A stretch of 64,000 nucleotides of DNA. It comes from Zavarzinia aquatilis (GTDB taxonomy: Bacteria; Pseudomonadota; Alphaproteobacteria; Zavarziniales; Zavarziniaceae). Both the position numbers and the translations under genes were made by a program. How positions within the stretch are numbered: the first letter of the stretch is position 1; every line of letters starts with the position of its first letter. The notes under the pieces were generated by a model, which ran no database searches, had not been told where the DNA came from, and worked only from the letters and a program-made list of their open reading frames with translations. Location: NCBI RefSeq assembly GCF_003173035.1, contig NZ_QGLE01000006.1:208324-272323 (forward strand). The letters run 5' to 3'. This document shows positions 26,004 to 33,863 of the stretch, piece by piece.

Positions 26004-27791
26004 GTGGCTGAAATGTTGAAGATCACCAAGCGCGGCGCCCGATGCTCGGCCCTGACGACGGCGACGGCGCTGTCCGCCCTGCTGGCGACGGCGGCCCCGG
26101 CCGGGGCGCAGGATGCGATCGCAGTCTCGCCCCTGCAGTTCGGCGCCGATACGATGGCGGTGGCGGAAACCAACCTGCGTCTCGACGTCTTCGGCGGCGG
26201 TGACGAGAACGGCGGCCTGTTCGGTGGCGCGCCCAGCCTCGCGGTGCCGCTGGGCGATAACTTCGGCGTGCAGTTCGACGGCATGGCGGGCTTCGTCGCC
26301 GACGAGGCCGGCTTTGCCGGCGGCGCGGGCCAGCTGTTCTATCGCGATCCGCAGGTGATGACGGTCGGCATCGCCGGTGGCGGCTATATCGTCGAGGACG
26401 ACAAGCAATATGCCGTCGCGGCCATCGGCGAATATTACCTGTCGTCGGTCACCCTCGAATTGCTGGCCGGCTATCAGTGGGGCGATATCGTCCATGATTC
26501 CTATTACGCGCGGGCGGGCGCCACGCTCTATGTGAATCCGAACTTCAAGATCGGTGCCGGCATCGGCTATGCCGAGGACACCGAAATCTCGGGTGACCTG
26601 CAGATCGAGGCGCTGCTCAGCGACGTGCCCGGCCTCGCGCTGTTCGCCAATGGCTCGGTCGACGAGAAGGGCGCGCTCGCCCTCGCCGGGGTCCGTCTCT
26701 ATACCGCGGCGGCGGAGTTGACCCGGACCAAGTCGGCCGGCGAAGTCACCCTGATGGATATCGACCGGCGCTATCAGCGGCCCAACTTCCTGACCGGCTA
26801 TGGCAGCATGTTCGGCCTGCGTCAGGCCAGTCTCGCGGGTGGCGGCGTGCTGCCGCCCTCGTCCGGCGGCGGGGGTAATGGCGGCAATGGCGGTAACGGC
26901 GGCGGCGGTAACGGCGGCGGTGGCAATGGTGGCGGCGGCAACGGCGGCGGCGGCCAGACCAGCAACGGCCTGATCTCCCTGGTGCAGAACACGGTCGAGA
27001 ACCTGTTGGGCAATACGCCGCTGCAGGGTGTGAGCGACCTCGTCAATGCCCTGGTCGATCCGCAGACCGGCGTGCTCAGCCCGCTGACCGGCGCGCTCGA
27101 GGCGGTGACCGACACGGCGACCGGCGCCCTCGGTGGCCTGACCAATGTCGTCGACGCGCTGGCCGGGCCGAAGAATGGCGTGCTCGATCCGGTGCTCGAT
27201 GGCGTCAACGACCTGCTGACCGGCGATACCCGCTCCACCACGACGGGCGGCCTGATCGACGTGGTGCAGGGCACGGTCGGCAGCCTGCTCGACAATACGC
27301 CGCTCGCCTTCGTCGGCAATCTGGTCGACACGCTGGTCGATCCGCAGACCGGCGCCCTCGCCGCGCTGACCGGACCGCTGAACGATCTGACCGATATCCA
27401 GACCGGCGGTCTCGGCGCGGTCACGGAAGTGGTCGATGCCCTGGTCGGCGACGAGAAGGGCGCCCTCGACCCGACGCTGGACGGGCTCAATCACCTCCTG
27501 TCGGGCCAGACCGAATCGACCAACACGGGCGGCCTGATCGACACGGTACAGGGCACGGTGAACAACCTGCTGGGCGGCACCATCCTGTCACCGGTGGCGG
27601 GCCTGGTGAACACGCTGGTCGATCCGCAGACCGGCGCGCTCGCCGCGCTGACCGATCCGCTGAACGACCTGACCAATGTCCAGACCGGCGGCCTCGGCGC
27701 GGTCACGGAAGTGGTCGACACGCTGGTCGGCGCCAACAACGGCGCCCTCGATCCGACGCTGGATGGCGTGAACCACCTGCTCAGTTTCTGA
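26004..27791 (+). CDS. Exported beta-rich protein with Gly/Asn linker and three 94-residue repeats
   Basis: 595 residues from GTG 26004, placed five bases after GGGGG; an ATG lies three codons later. Signal peptide TTATALSALLATAAPAGA, cleaved near residue 36. Residues about 37-285 form alternating beta segments (FGVQFDGMAGFVAD, YAVAAIGEYYLSSVTLELLAGYQW, FKIGAGIGYAED) like a small outer membrane barrel. A linker of GGGGN and GGNGG units runs to residue 321. Then come three repeats: 322-415, 416-509 and 510-595. Each contains LVDPQTG(A/V)L, an LTxxVDxL segment and (V/A)LDPxLDGxNxLL. The last ends at NHLLSF. I do not recognise a characterised family; the repeats recall C-terminal parts of some collagen-like surface proteins. 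Surface adhesin or envelope protein is an inference. No neighbour gives its function. Confidence 0.75.
   Translation: MAEMLKITKRGARCSALTTATALSALLATAAPAGAQDAIAVSPLQFGADTMAVAETNLRLDVFGGGDENGGLFGGAPSLAVPLGDNFGVQFDGMAGFVADEAGFAGGAGQLFYRDPQVMTVGIAGGGYIVEDDKQYAVAAIGEYYLSSVTLELLAGYQWGDIVHDSYYARAGATLYVNPNFKIGAGIGYAEDTEISGDLQIEALLSDVPGLALFANGSVDEKGALALAGVRLYTAAAELTRTKSAGEVTLMDIDRRYQRPNFLTGYGSMFGLRQASLAGGGVLPPSSGGGGNGGNGGNGGGGNGGGGNGGGGNGGGGQTSNGLISLVQNTVENLLGNTPLQGVSDLVNALVDPQTGVLSPLTGALEAVTDTATGALGGLTNVVDALAGPKNGVLDPVLDGVNDLLTGDTRSTTTGGLIDVVQGTVGSLLDNTPLAFVGNLVDTLVDPQTGALAALTGPLNDLTDIQTGGLGAVTEVVDALVGDEKGALDPTLDGLNHLLSGQTESTNTGGLIDTVQGTVNNLLGGTILSPVAGLVNTLVDPQTGALAALTDPLNDLTNVQTGGLGAVTEVVDTLVGANNGALDPTLDGVNHLLSF
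26967..27788 (+). repeat. Three in-frame 282-bp repeats inside the exported protein gene
   Basis: Units at 26967-27248, 27249-27530 and 27531-27788. The first two are exactly 94 codons, the last 86 and ends at the stop codon. Units 2 and 3 are more alike (VDPQTGALAALT and TGGLGAVTEVVD in both) than either is to unit 1, suggesting stepwise duplication. They are good substrates for recombination and copy-number change. Confidence 0.85.
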
Positions 27792-27808
27792 GCCGGTTCA
27801 GCACCCGA

Positions 27809-28759
27809 TCAGTGGGGGCCGCTCACCTCGATGGTGACATGGGACAGGCGGGGCAGGCCGGCCAGCCTGTCCCGATAGGCCGCGGGCGACAGCGGCCGCG
27901 GCGCGGTGACGGCGGCGATGACGCCAAGGTGGCCCGGCCCCAGGGTCCAGATGTGAAGGTCGGTCACCCGCTCGCCCTCGGCCTCCAGCCGGCGACGGAT
28001 CTCGGTGCCGATATCGTCGCCGCCGGGCACGGTATCGAGCAGCACGCGGCCTGAATCGCGCAGCAGCCCGACCGACCAGCGCGCGATGACGAGGGCGCCA
28101 ACCACCCCGATGACCGGGTCCAGCCAGACCGCGCCGAAGACGCTTCCCGCCGTCAACGCCGCGATGGCGAGGACGGAGGTCAGCGCATCGGCGAGGACAT
28201 GGAGATAGGCCGCGCGCAGATTATTGTCGGCGTGATGATGATGATGGTCGTGATCGTGGTGATGGTCGTGATCGTGGTGATGGTCGTGATCGTCGTGATC
28301 GTGATGATGGCCGTGGCCCTGGTGCAGCAGCACGGCCGAGACGAGATTGACCAGGAGCCCGACCACCGCGACCGCGATCGCCTCGCCATAGTCGATGGCG
28401 ACCGGATGGGCGAGGCGCCACAGGCTTTCCCCCGCGATCAGCAGGGCGACGAGGCCGAGCACGATGGCACTGGCGAAACCGGCGAGATCGCCGAACTTGC
28501 CCGTGCCGAAGGAAAAGCGGCCATCGCCCGCGAGGCGCCGGGCATAGCGGTAGGCGAGGGCGGAAATCACCAGCGCGGCGGCATGGGTCGACATGTGCCA
28601 GCCATCCGCCGTCAGCGCCATCGAACCGAACAGCGTGCCGGCCACGATCTCGACCACCATGGTCAGCGCGGTCAGGGCGATCACCGCCCAGGTCCGGCGC
28701 TCGTTGCGGGCATGGGCCTCGCCGAGGAAGACATGGTCGTGGACGGCGCTGGTGCTCAT
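27809..28759 (-). CDS. Cation diffusion facilitator with long His/Asp loop (DmeF/CzcD-like)
   Basis: 316 residues from ATG 28759 (MSTSAVHDHVFLG), with GGGGGAG eight bases upstream. Six transmembrane helices. Metal-site residues are in helix 2 (MALTADGWHMSTHAAAL: His and Asp) and helix 5 (YLHVLADALTSVLAI). A cytoplasmic loop between helices 4 and 5 is almost entirely His and Asp (translated from about 28216-28325), the usual zinc/cobalt/nickel-loading loop. The C-terminal domain has RVTDLHIWTLGPGHLGVIAAV. It exports divalent metal from cytoplasm to periplasm using protons. HDHVFLG at the N-terminus is shared with DmeF proteins of alphaproteobacteria. The low-complexity DNA of the loop is prone to length change. 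Confidence 0.9.
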   Translation of the reverse strand: MSTSAVHDHVFLGEAHARNERRTWAVIALTALTMVVEIVAGTLFGSMALTADGWHMSTHAAALVISALAYRYARRLAGDGRFSFGTGKFGDLAGFASAIVLGLVALLIAGESLWRLAHPVAIDYGEAIAVAVVGLLVNLVSAVLLHQGHGHHHDHDDHDHHHDHDHHHDHDHHHHHADNNLRAAYLHVLADALTSVLAIAALTAGSVFGAVWLDPVIGVVGALVIARWSVGLLRDSGRVLLDTVPGGDDIGTEIRRRLEAEGERVTDLHIWTLGPGHLGVIAAVTAPRPLSPAAYRDRLAGLPRLSHVTIEVSGPH

Positions 28760-28799
28760 GGCATCGTCTCCCCCGGGGTTACGGCCGGTCGTCAGGATA

Positions 28800-29717
28800 T
28801 CAATAGCCCCGCGCCCGGTCCACGAGGCCGGTGACGGCGCGCCCGGCGCGGAAGGCCCTGATATTGTCGGCGGCGCAATGGGCCGCGGTGCGGCTGTCGG
28901 TCTCGGCCGCGACATGGGGCGTTACGGTGACGCCGGGGTGGCGCCACAGGGGGCTTTCGGCGGGCAGTGGCTCGGTCTCGAAGACATCGAGCACGGCATG
29001 GGACAGCTGTCCGGAATCGAGCGCGGCGATGATGTCGGGCACCACCTGATGTCCGCCCCGGCCGAAGTTGATCAGGCTGGCGCCGGGCAGCATCCGGGCG
29101 AACAGGGGCGCGGCCAGGATGTGCCGCGTCTCTGCCGTCAGGGGCAGCAGATTGACGAGGACATGGGCCCGCGCCAGCACCTCGTCCAGCGCCGCCGGGC
29201 CGGCCGAGCGGCTCCAGCCCAGCACCGGAAAGCCGAGCGCCCGCAGCATGGCCGCCGAAGCCTTGCCCATTTCCCCCATGCCGAGGATGCCGACCGGGCA
29301 TTCGGCCGCCAGCGGCTGGTGGTGCGGCTTCCACCATACAGCTGCCTGCTGCTCGCGATAGGCCGGCAGCTGGCGATGCAGGGCGAGGACATGGGTCGCC
29401 ACCGCCTCGGCCATGGCGGTCGCGAGGTTGGGATCGACCAGCCGGGCAAGGGGCAGGTGTTCGGGCACCGAACCATCGGCCAGCAAGCCGTCGACCCCGG
29501 CCCACAGGCTCTGCACGAAACGAAGGTTCGGCATTCGGGCCAGCAGCCCCGGCGCCGGATTGGCGACGACCGCGACATCGACCGCCGCGAGATCGTCGTC
29601 GCTCAAGGTGCCATGCGGCGGGCCGAGCAGTACCGTCTCGCCGAGCGCCCTCTCCAGCAGGTCCCGCCAATGCCGGGCGATCGAAGCCGAATAGCGGCAG
29701 AGATAGACGATGCTCAA
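28800..29717 (-). CDS. ghrA: Glyoxylate/hydroxypyruvate reductase A
   Basis: 305 residues. It is a D-2-hydroxyacid dehydrogenase family reductase of glyoxylate and hydroxypyruvate using NADPH. The NAD(P) fold has GILGMGEMGKASAAML and SRS after it (favouring NADPH). The catalytic Arg is in INFGRGGHQV, Glu in DVFETEPLP and His in TPHVAA. FVQSLWAGVDGLL is the substrate loop typical of GhrA. It is one of a run of minus-strand genes and is ten bases downstream of the VOC gene. Confidence 0.92.
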   Translation of the reverse strand: MSIVYLCRYSASIARHWRDLLERALGETVLLGPPHGTLSDDDLAAVDVAVVANPAPGLLARMPNLRFVQSLWAGVDGLLADGSVPEHLPLARLVDPNLATAMAEAVATHVLALHRQLPAYREQQAAVWWKPHHQPLAAECPVGILGMGEMGKASAAMLRALGFPVLGWSRSAGPAALDEVLARAHVLVNLLPLTAETRHILAAPLFARMLPGASLINFGRGGHQVVPDIIAALDSGQLSHAVLDVFETEPLPAESPLWRHPGVTVTPHVAAETDSRTAAHCAADNIRAFRAGRAVTGLVDRARGY

Positions 29718-29727
29718 GATACTCTCC

Positions 29728-30150
29728 TCAGCTCGCGAACAGGCTGTCGTCCGAGGCGAAGCCCTTGAATTCCAGGGCGTTGCCCGACGGGTCGAGCACG
29801 AAGAGCGTCGCCTGTTCCCCCGGCTGGCCCACGAAGCGGACCTTGGGCTTCAGCACCCAGTCGATGCCTTCCGCCGCTTCCAGCCGTGCCCGCAGCGCCT
29901 GCCACTGGTCCATGGTCAGCACGACGCCGAAATGGGGAATGGGCACGGCGTCGCCGTCGACCCCGCCGGCGCAGGCGCGGCCGGCGCCCTGCCAGTCCGC
30001 GCGCAGATGGGCCGAGAGCTGATGGCCGAACAGCTCGAAATCGACCCAGGTCGGCGCGCTGCGCCCCGCCGCGCAGCCGAGGGTGCCGATGTAGAAGGCA
30101 CGCGCGGCGGCAAGGTCGTTGACCGGAAAGGCGAGATGGAACGGGCGCAT
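29728..30150 (-). CDS. VOC (glyoxalase-like) family protein
   Basis: 140 residues. Vicinal-oxygen-chelate fold: the N-terminal half starts MRPFHLAFPVNDLAAARAFY with the first metal His, the middle has PIPHFGVVLTMDQW (second His) and the C-terminal half ends LFVLDPSGNALEFKGF with the Glu ligand. These ligands make it a likely metal-dependent lyase or dioxygenase-like enzyme, substrate unknown. It sits between the sirtuin gene (2-base gap) and ghrA (10-base gap), so the three probably share a transcript. Confidence 0.85.
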   Translation of the reverse strand: MRPFHLAFPVNDLAAARAFYIGTLGCAAGRSAPTWVDFELFGHQLSAHLRADWQGAGRACAGGVDGDAVPIPHFGVVLTMDQWQALRARLEAAEGIDWVLKPKVRFVGQPGEQATLFVLDPSGNALEFKGFASDDSLFAS

Positions 30151-30152
30151 GA

Positions 30153-30872
30153 TCAGGGCTCCCCACGCAGCAGTTCGTCGACGAAGACGGGCACGATCTC
30201 GCTGGCATTGCCATAGCGATGCTGGGCGAACAGCGAATGGCCGTCGGACGGGTCGAGGTTCAGCTCGACCGTCAGCGCCCGCCGGCCGCGCCGCACCTGG
30301 GCGACGAAACCCGCCGCCGGATAGACCGTGCCTGAAGTGCCGATGGAGACGAAGAGATCGCAGGCCTCCAGCGCCTCGTGAATTTCGTCCATCAGCAGGG
30401 GCATCTCGCCGAACCAGACGACATGGGGCCGCATCGCGCCCGCCCGGCCGCAATGGCCGCAGACCGTCGCCGTGTCGATGTCGCCCCGGTGCTCGGTCAC
30501 GGTCTCGCACCGGCCGCAGCGGATGCGGGCGAGTTCGCCATGCATGTGGATGAGGTTGCGGCTGCCCGCCCGCTCGTGCAGGTCGTCGACATTCTGGGTG
30601 ACAATCAGCACCTCGCCCGCGTGTTCCGCTTCCAGCCGGGCGAGGGCATGGTGGGCGGCATTGGGCTGCGCGGTCAGAAGGCCGCGGCGGCGGGCGTTGT
30701 AGAATTCATGGACGAAGGCGGGGTTGCGCTCAAAGCCCTCGGGCGTCGCCACGTCCCGCAGGTCGTATTTCGTCCACAGGCCGTCCTTGTCCCGGAAGGT
30801 GCCGAGGCCCGATTCCGCCGAAATGCCGGCGCCGGTCAGGATCACGATCCGCCGATAGGTCTTCACACCCAT
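30153..30872 (-). CDS. cobB: NAD-dependent protein deacylase (sirtuin, CobB type)
   Basis: 239 residues from ATG 30872, overlapping the end of thpR by 10 bases. NAD-binding LTGAGISAESGLGTFRD (12-28), TQNVDDLHERAG, catalytic His111 in HMHGE, and four zinc Cys (119, 122, 138, 141). Tyr58 and Arg61 in EFYNARRR are the class III Tyr-x-x-Arg pair that binds succinyl or malonyl groups, as in E. coli CobB and SIRT5, so desuccinylase plus deacetylase activity is expected. Possible clients include acyl-CoA synthetases such as PrpE and MatB of this window, whose catalytic Lys is a known type of sirtuin target; that link is inference. Confidence 0.93.
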   Translation of the reverse strand: MGVKTYRRIVILTGAGISAESGLGTFRDKDGLWTKYDLRDVATPEGFERNPAFVHEFYNARRRGLLTAQPNAAHHALARLEAEHAGEVLIVTQNVDDLHERAGSRNLIHMHGELARIRCGRCETVTEHRGDIDTATVCGHCGRAGAMRPHVVWFGEMPLLMDEIHEALEACDLFVSIGTSGTVYPAAGFVAQVRRGRRALTVELNLDPSDGHSLFAQHRYGNASEIVPVFVDELLRGEP

Positions 30873-31435
30873 GCCCCGTCCTCGCCCCCGTCCTGCTCTT
30901 CGAGATCGAACCATTCTTCCGGGGTATAGACCGGGTGCTCGCCCCCGGTCACGCTGGAATAAAGCGCGAAGCGGTCGGCCCGCCAGGGCGGCGGCGCCAA
31001 CCCGCCATTGCCTTCGACGAAGGCGCGCAGCCTTCCGGCATCGGGCGCCTTCAGCCGGGCGAGGGTGACATGGGGCACGAAGCGCCGGTCGTCGATATCG
31101 AGCCCGGGAACCCGGGCGAGCGCCGCCTCCACCCGTTTCTCGAGGTCGATGAGGGCGGGCGAGGGCACGACGGCGGCATAAAGGAGGCGCGGCCCCTTGC
31201 CGCTCTCGAACAGGCCGACGCCGCGGAGCGCCACCTCGAAGGCCGGGGCATGGACGCCGTCGAGGGCGGAGACGATATCGTCCGCCACCCGCTCGTCGAC
31301 CTCGCCGATGAATTTCAGGGTGATGTGCAGGTTGTCGGCCGGGCTCCAGCGCGCGCCCGGAATGCCGCCGCCCGCCAGCGCCAGGGTCTGGCGCAAGAGG
31401 GGCGGCAGCGGCAGGGCGACGAAGAGACGGATCAT
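30863..31435 (-). CDS. thpR: RNA 2',3'-cyclic phosphodiesterase (LigT/ThpR)
   Basis: 190 residues. The 2H phosphoesterase fold has both catalytic motifs: HITLKF in LHITLKFIGEVDE and HVTLAR in FVPHVTLARLK. The N-terminal start MIRLFVALPLP is family-typical. It opens 2',3'-cyclic phosphates to 2'-phosphates; the biological substrate in bacteria is uncertain. A C-terminal tail (EEQDGGEDGAWV) is acidic. It overlaps cobB by 10 bases and follows the tas gene by 21 bases, in a tesA-tas-thpR-cobB-VOC-ghrA minus-strand series. Confidence 0.92.
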   Translation of the reverse strand: MIRLFVALPLPPLLRQTLALAGGGIPGARWSPADNLHITLKFIGEVDERVADDIVSALDGVHAPAFEVALRGVGLFESGKGPRLLYAAVVPSPALIDLEKRVEAALARVPGLDIDDRRFVPHVTLARLKAPDAGRLRAFVEGNGGLAPPPWRADRFALYSSVTGGEHPVYTPEEWFDLEEQDGGEDGAWV

Positions 31436-31456
31436 GTCACGCGCCCCGCCGGAAGG

Positions 31457-32497
31457 TCACGCGCAGGGGTTGGGATTGGCGCGGTGCACCGCCTCGATTT
31501 CCTTCATGACCTCTTCCGACAATTCGAGGTCGATCGAGCCGATATCGGCCTTCAGCTGCTCCATCGTGGTCGCGCCGATGATGTTGGCGCCGAGGAAGGG
31601 CCGGGTATTGACGAAGGACAGCGCCATCTGCGCCGGGTCCAGCCCGTGGCGACGCGCGATGTCGACATAGGCATCCGCCGCCGGCTGGGCGCCCGGGGTC
31701 GAATAGCGGACGAAGCGCGAGAACAGGGTGAGCCGGGCATTGGCCGGCCTGACCCCGCCATAATATTTGCCGGACAGCAGCCCCATGGCGAGCGGCGAAT
31801 AGGCCAGCAGCTCGACGCCCTCGCGGTGCGCGATCTCGGCGAGGCCGATCTCGAACAGGCGGTTCAGGAGACTATAGGCGTTCTGGATCGAGACGATATG
31901 CGGCAGGCCCAGACGGTCGGCCGCGGCGAGGTAACGCATCACGCCCCAGGGGCTTTCGTTGGACACCCCGAGGTGGCGGACCTTGCCCGCCTTCACGAGG
32001 CCGGCGAGGGCGTCGAGCGTCTCCTCGATGGGGATGAGGTCGTCCTGCTCGAAATGCTTGTAGTCGGCGACGCCGAAGGCATTGGTGATGCGCTCCGGCC
32101 AGTGGACCTGATAGAGGTCGACGTAATCGGTGCCGAGGCGCTTCAGGCTGCCGTCGATCGCCTCGTTGATCTGGGCCTTGTTCAGGCGGGTGGTGGGTTT
32201 CCGGATATGGGCGCCGGGGCCGTCGCGGCCCGAGACCTTGGTCGCGATGATGACCTTGTCGCGGTTCTTGCGCGCCTTCAGCCAGCTGCCGATATAGGCC
32301 TCGGTCCTTCCTTGCGTCTCGGGCTTGGGCGGCACCGGATACATTTCGGCCGCGTCGAGGAAATTCACCCCCTGCGCGAGGGCGTAGTCGAGCTGTTCGT
32401 GCGCTTCCGCTTCCGTATTCTGTTCGCCCCAGGTCATGGTGCCGAGGCAGATGACGCTGACATCGAGATCGGTCCGGCCGAGACGACGGTACTTCAT
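31457..32497 (-). CDS. tas: Aldo/keto reductase, Tas type
   Basis: 346 residues. AKR barrel with MKYRRLGRTDLDVSVICLGTMTWGEQNTEAEAH start, very like E. coli Tas. The catalytic tetrad is represented by Asp and Tyr in FLDAAEMYPVPPKPETQG, Lys in VIIATKVSG and His in LYQVHWPERIT. NADPH-binding residues are in the C-terminal GATTMEQLKADI. Substrate unknown. Its ATG overlaps the stop of tesA by four bases (ATGA), implying coupled translation. Confidence 0.9.
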   Translation of the reverse strand: MKYRRLGRTDLDVSVICLGTMTWGEQNTEAEAHEQLDYALAQGVNFLDAAEMYPVPPKPETQGRTEAYIGSWLKARKNRDKVIIATKVSGRDGPGAHIRKPTTRLNKAQINEAIDGSLKRLGTDYVDLYQVHWPERITNAFGVADYKHFEQDDLIPIEETLDALAGLVKAGKVRHLGVSNESPWGVMRYLAAADRLGLPHIVSIQNAYSLLNRLFEIGLAEIAHREGVELLAYSPLAMGLLSGKYYGGVRPANARLTLFSRFVRYSTPGAQPAADAYVDIARRHGLDPAQMALSFVNTRPFLGANIIGATTMEQLKADIGSIDLELSEEVMKEIEAVHRANPNPCA

Positions 32498-33132
32498 GCA
32501 GGATTCCTTTGCTCGAGGGCGCGGATCACGAAAGGGGTGATCCGCTCGACGATGATCGCGACACCGGCGGGATTGGGATGCATCCCGTCCGCCTGGTTGA
32601 GGGCGGGATCGGCCGCGACGCCGTCGAGGAAGAAGGGATAGAACGCCACCCGATGCTTTTCCGCAAGCCGGGGAAACATGCCGTCGAAGCGGGTCCCGTA
32701 TTCGCCGCCGAGATTGGGCGGCGCCCGCATCCCCACCAGCAGCACCTTGACGCCGCGTTCCCCGAGGCGGCTCAGGATGGCGTCGAGATTGGCCTCGGTC
32801 TCGGCAGGGTCGGTGCCGCGCAGGGCATCGTTGGCGCCCAGCTCAAGGATGACGAGATCGGGCAGGCCGGCGGGATCGCCCAGCGCCCAGTCCAGCCGGG
32901 CAAGGCCCCCCGCCGTGGTATCGCCCGAGACCCCGGCATTCTGCACCTCGGCCGCGATGCCGGCGGCGGCCAGCGCCTTCTGCAGCCGGACCGGAAAGAC
33001 ATCCGGCCCGTCGAGGCCATAGCCATGGGTGAGGGAATCGCCGAAGGCGAGGATACGCGCCCCGGCCGCCCATCCCGCCGCGGGCGAAAAGGCGAGGCCG
33101 ATCAGCAGGACGAGGTTGAAAACCAGGGCCAT
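32494..33132 (-). CDS. tesA: Arylesterase/lysophospholipase TesA (SGNH hydrolase)
   Basis: 212 residues from ATG 33132. A signal-peptide-like N-terminus MALVFNLVLLIGLAFSPAAGWAAGA indicates the periplasm. SGNH blocks: FGDSLTHGYG (Ser33), AGVSGDTTAGG, LELGANDALRG (Asn) and DGMHPNPAGVAII (Asp/His). It hydrolyses thioesters or esters of fatty acyl chains. The divergent pairing with ybbA-ybbP is the same arrangement as in E. coli. Only 38 bases separate the starts, so promoters overlap coding sequence. The stop overlaps tas. Confidence 0.92.
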   Translation of the reverse strand: MALVFNLVLLIGLAFSPAAGWAAGARILAFGDSLTHGYGLDGPDVFPVRLQKALAAAGIAAEVQNAGVSGDTTAGGLARLDWALGDPAGLPDLVILELGANDALRGTDPAETEANLDAILSRLGERGVKVLLVGMRAPPNLGGEYGTRFDGMFPRLAEKHRVAFYPFFLDGVAADPALNQADGMHPNPAGVAIIVERITPFVIRALEQRNPA

Positions 33133-33170
33133 CGGTCCATATGACCGAAGACCCTTTCCTGTTCTCGCGG

Positions 33171-33863
33171 ATGTCATTCTTGGCTGCTCCCGTCATCGAA
33201 CTCGCTGCCGTGACCCTTCGCCTCGGCAGCGCCGCCGGCCCGGTCGACATCCTGCGCGGCATCGACCTGTCCGTCGAGGCGGGGCAGAGCATCGGGCTGA
33301 TCGGCCCCTCAGGCTCTGGCAAATCGACCCTGCTCGCGGTCATGGCCGGACTTGAGAAGCCGACCTCGGGCACGGTCACGGTCGCCGGCCAGCCGCTTCA
33401 CACCCTCGACGAGGACCGGCTGGCGCGCTTCCGCCGGGACAATGTGGGGATCGTGTTCCAGTCTTTCCACCTGATCCCGACCATGACCGCGCTGGAAAAC
33501 GTCGCGATCCCGCTCGAACTCGCAGGCGACGCGGGGGCGCGGGACAAGGCGGCGGCGGAACTCGGCCGGGTCGGCCTTGCTCACCGGCTCGATCATTATC
33601 CAGCCCAGCTCTCGGGCGGGGAGCAGCAGCGCGTCGCCCTCGCCCGGGCGGTGATCGCCGGGCCGCGCATCCTCTTCGCCGACGAGCCGACGGGCAATCT
33701 CGACAGCCATACCGGCGAGACCATCGTCGAGCTGCTGTTCGGCCTTGGCCGCGACGCCGGCGCCACCCTCGTCCTCGTCACCCATGATCCGGCGCTGGCC
33801 GCGCGCTGCGACCGGCGCCTGCGCCTCGCCGACGGGCGCATCATCGCCGACGAGCGCCCGTGA
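33171..33863 (+). CDS. ybbA: ABC transporter ATP-binding protein, YbbA/LolD-like
   Basis: 230 residues from ATG 33171, matching E. coli YbbA in length; an in-frame ATG at 33141 would add 10 residues. Walker A GPSGSGKST, Q-loop VFQSFHLIPTM, signature LSGGEQQRVALARA, Walker B ILFADEPTGNLD and H-loop VTHD are intact. It powers the MacB/LolCDE-type (type VII) permease encoded next. The stop overlaps the permease start (TGATG). Likely role: extraction or handling of envelope lipids or lipoproteins, together with TesA; inferred. Confidence 0.92.
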   Translation: MSFLAAPVIELAAVTLRLGSAAGPVDILRGIDLSVEAGQSIGLIGPSGSGKSTLLAVMAGLEKPTSGTVTVAGQPLHTLDEDRLARFRRDNVGIVFQSFHLIPTMTALENVAIPLELAGDAGARDKAAAELGRVGLAHRLDHYPAQLSGGEQQRVALARAVIAGPRILFADEPTGNLDSHTGETIVELLFGLGRDAGATLVLVTHDPALAARCDRRLRLADGRIIADERP

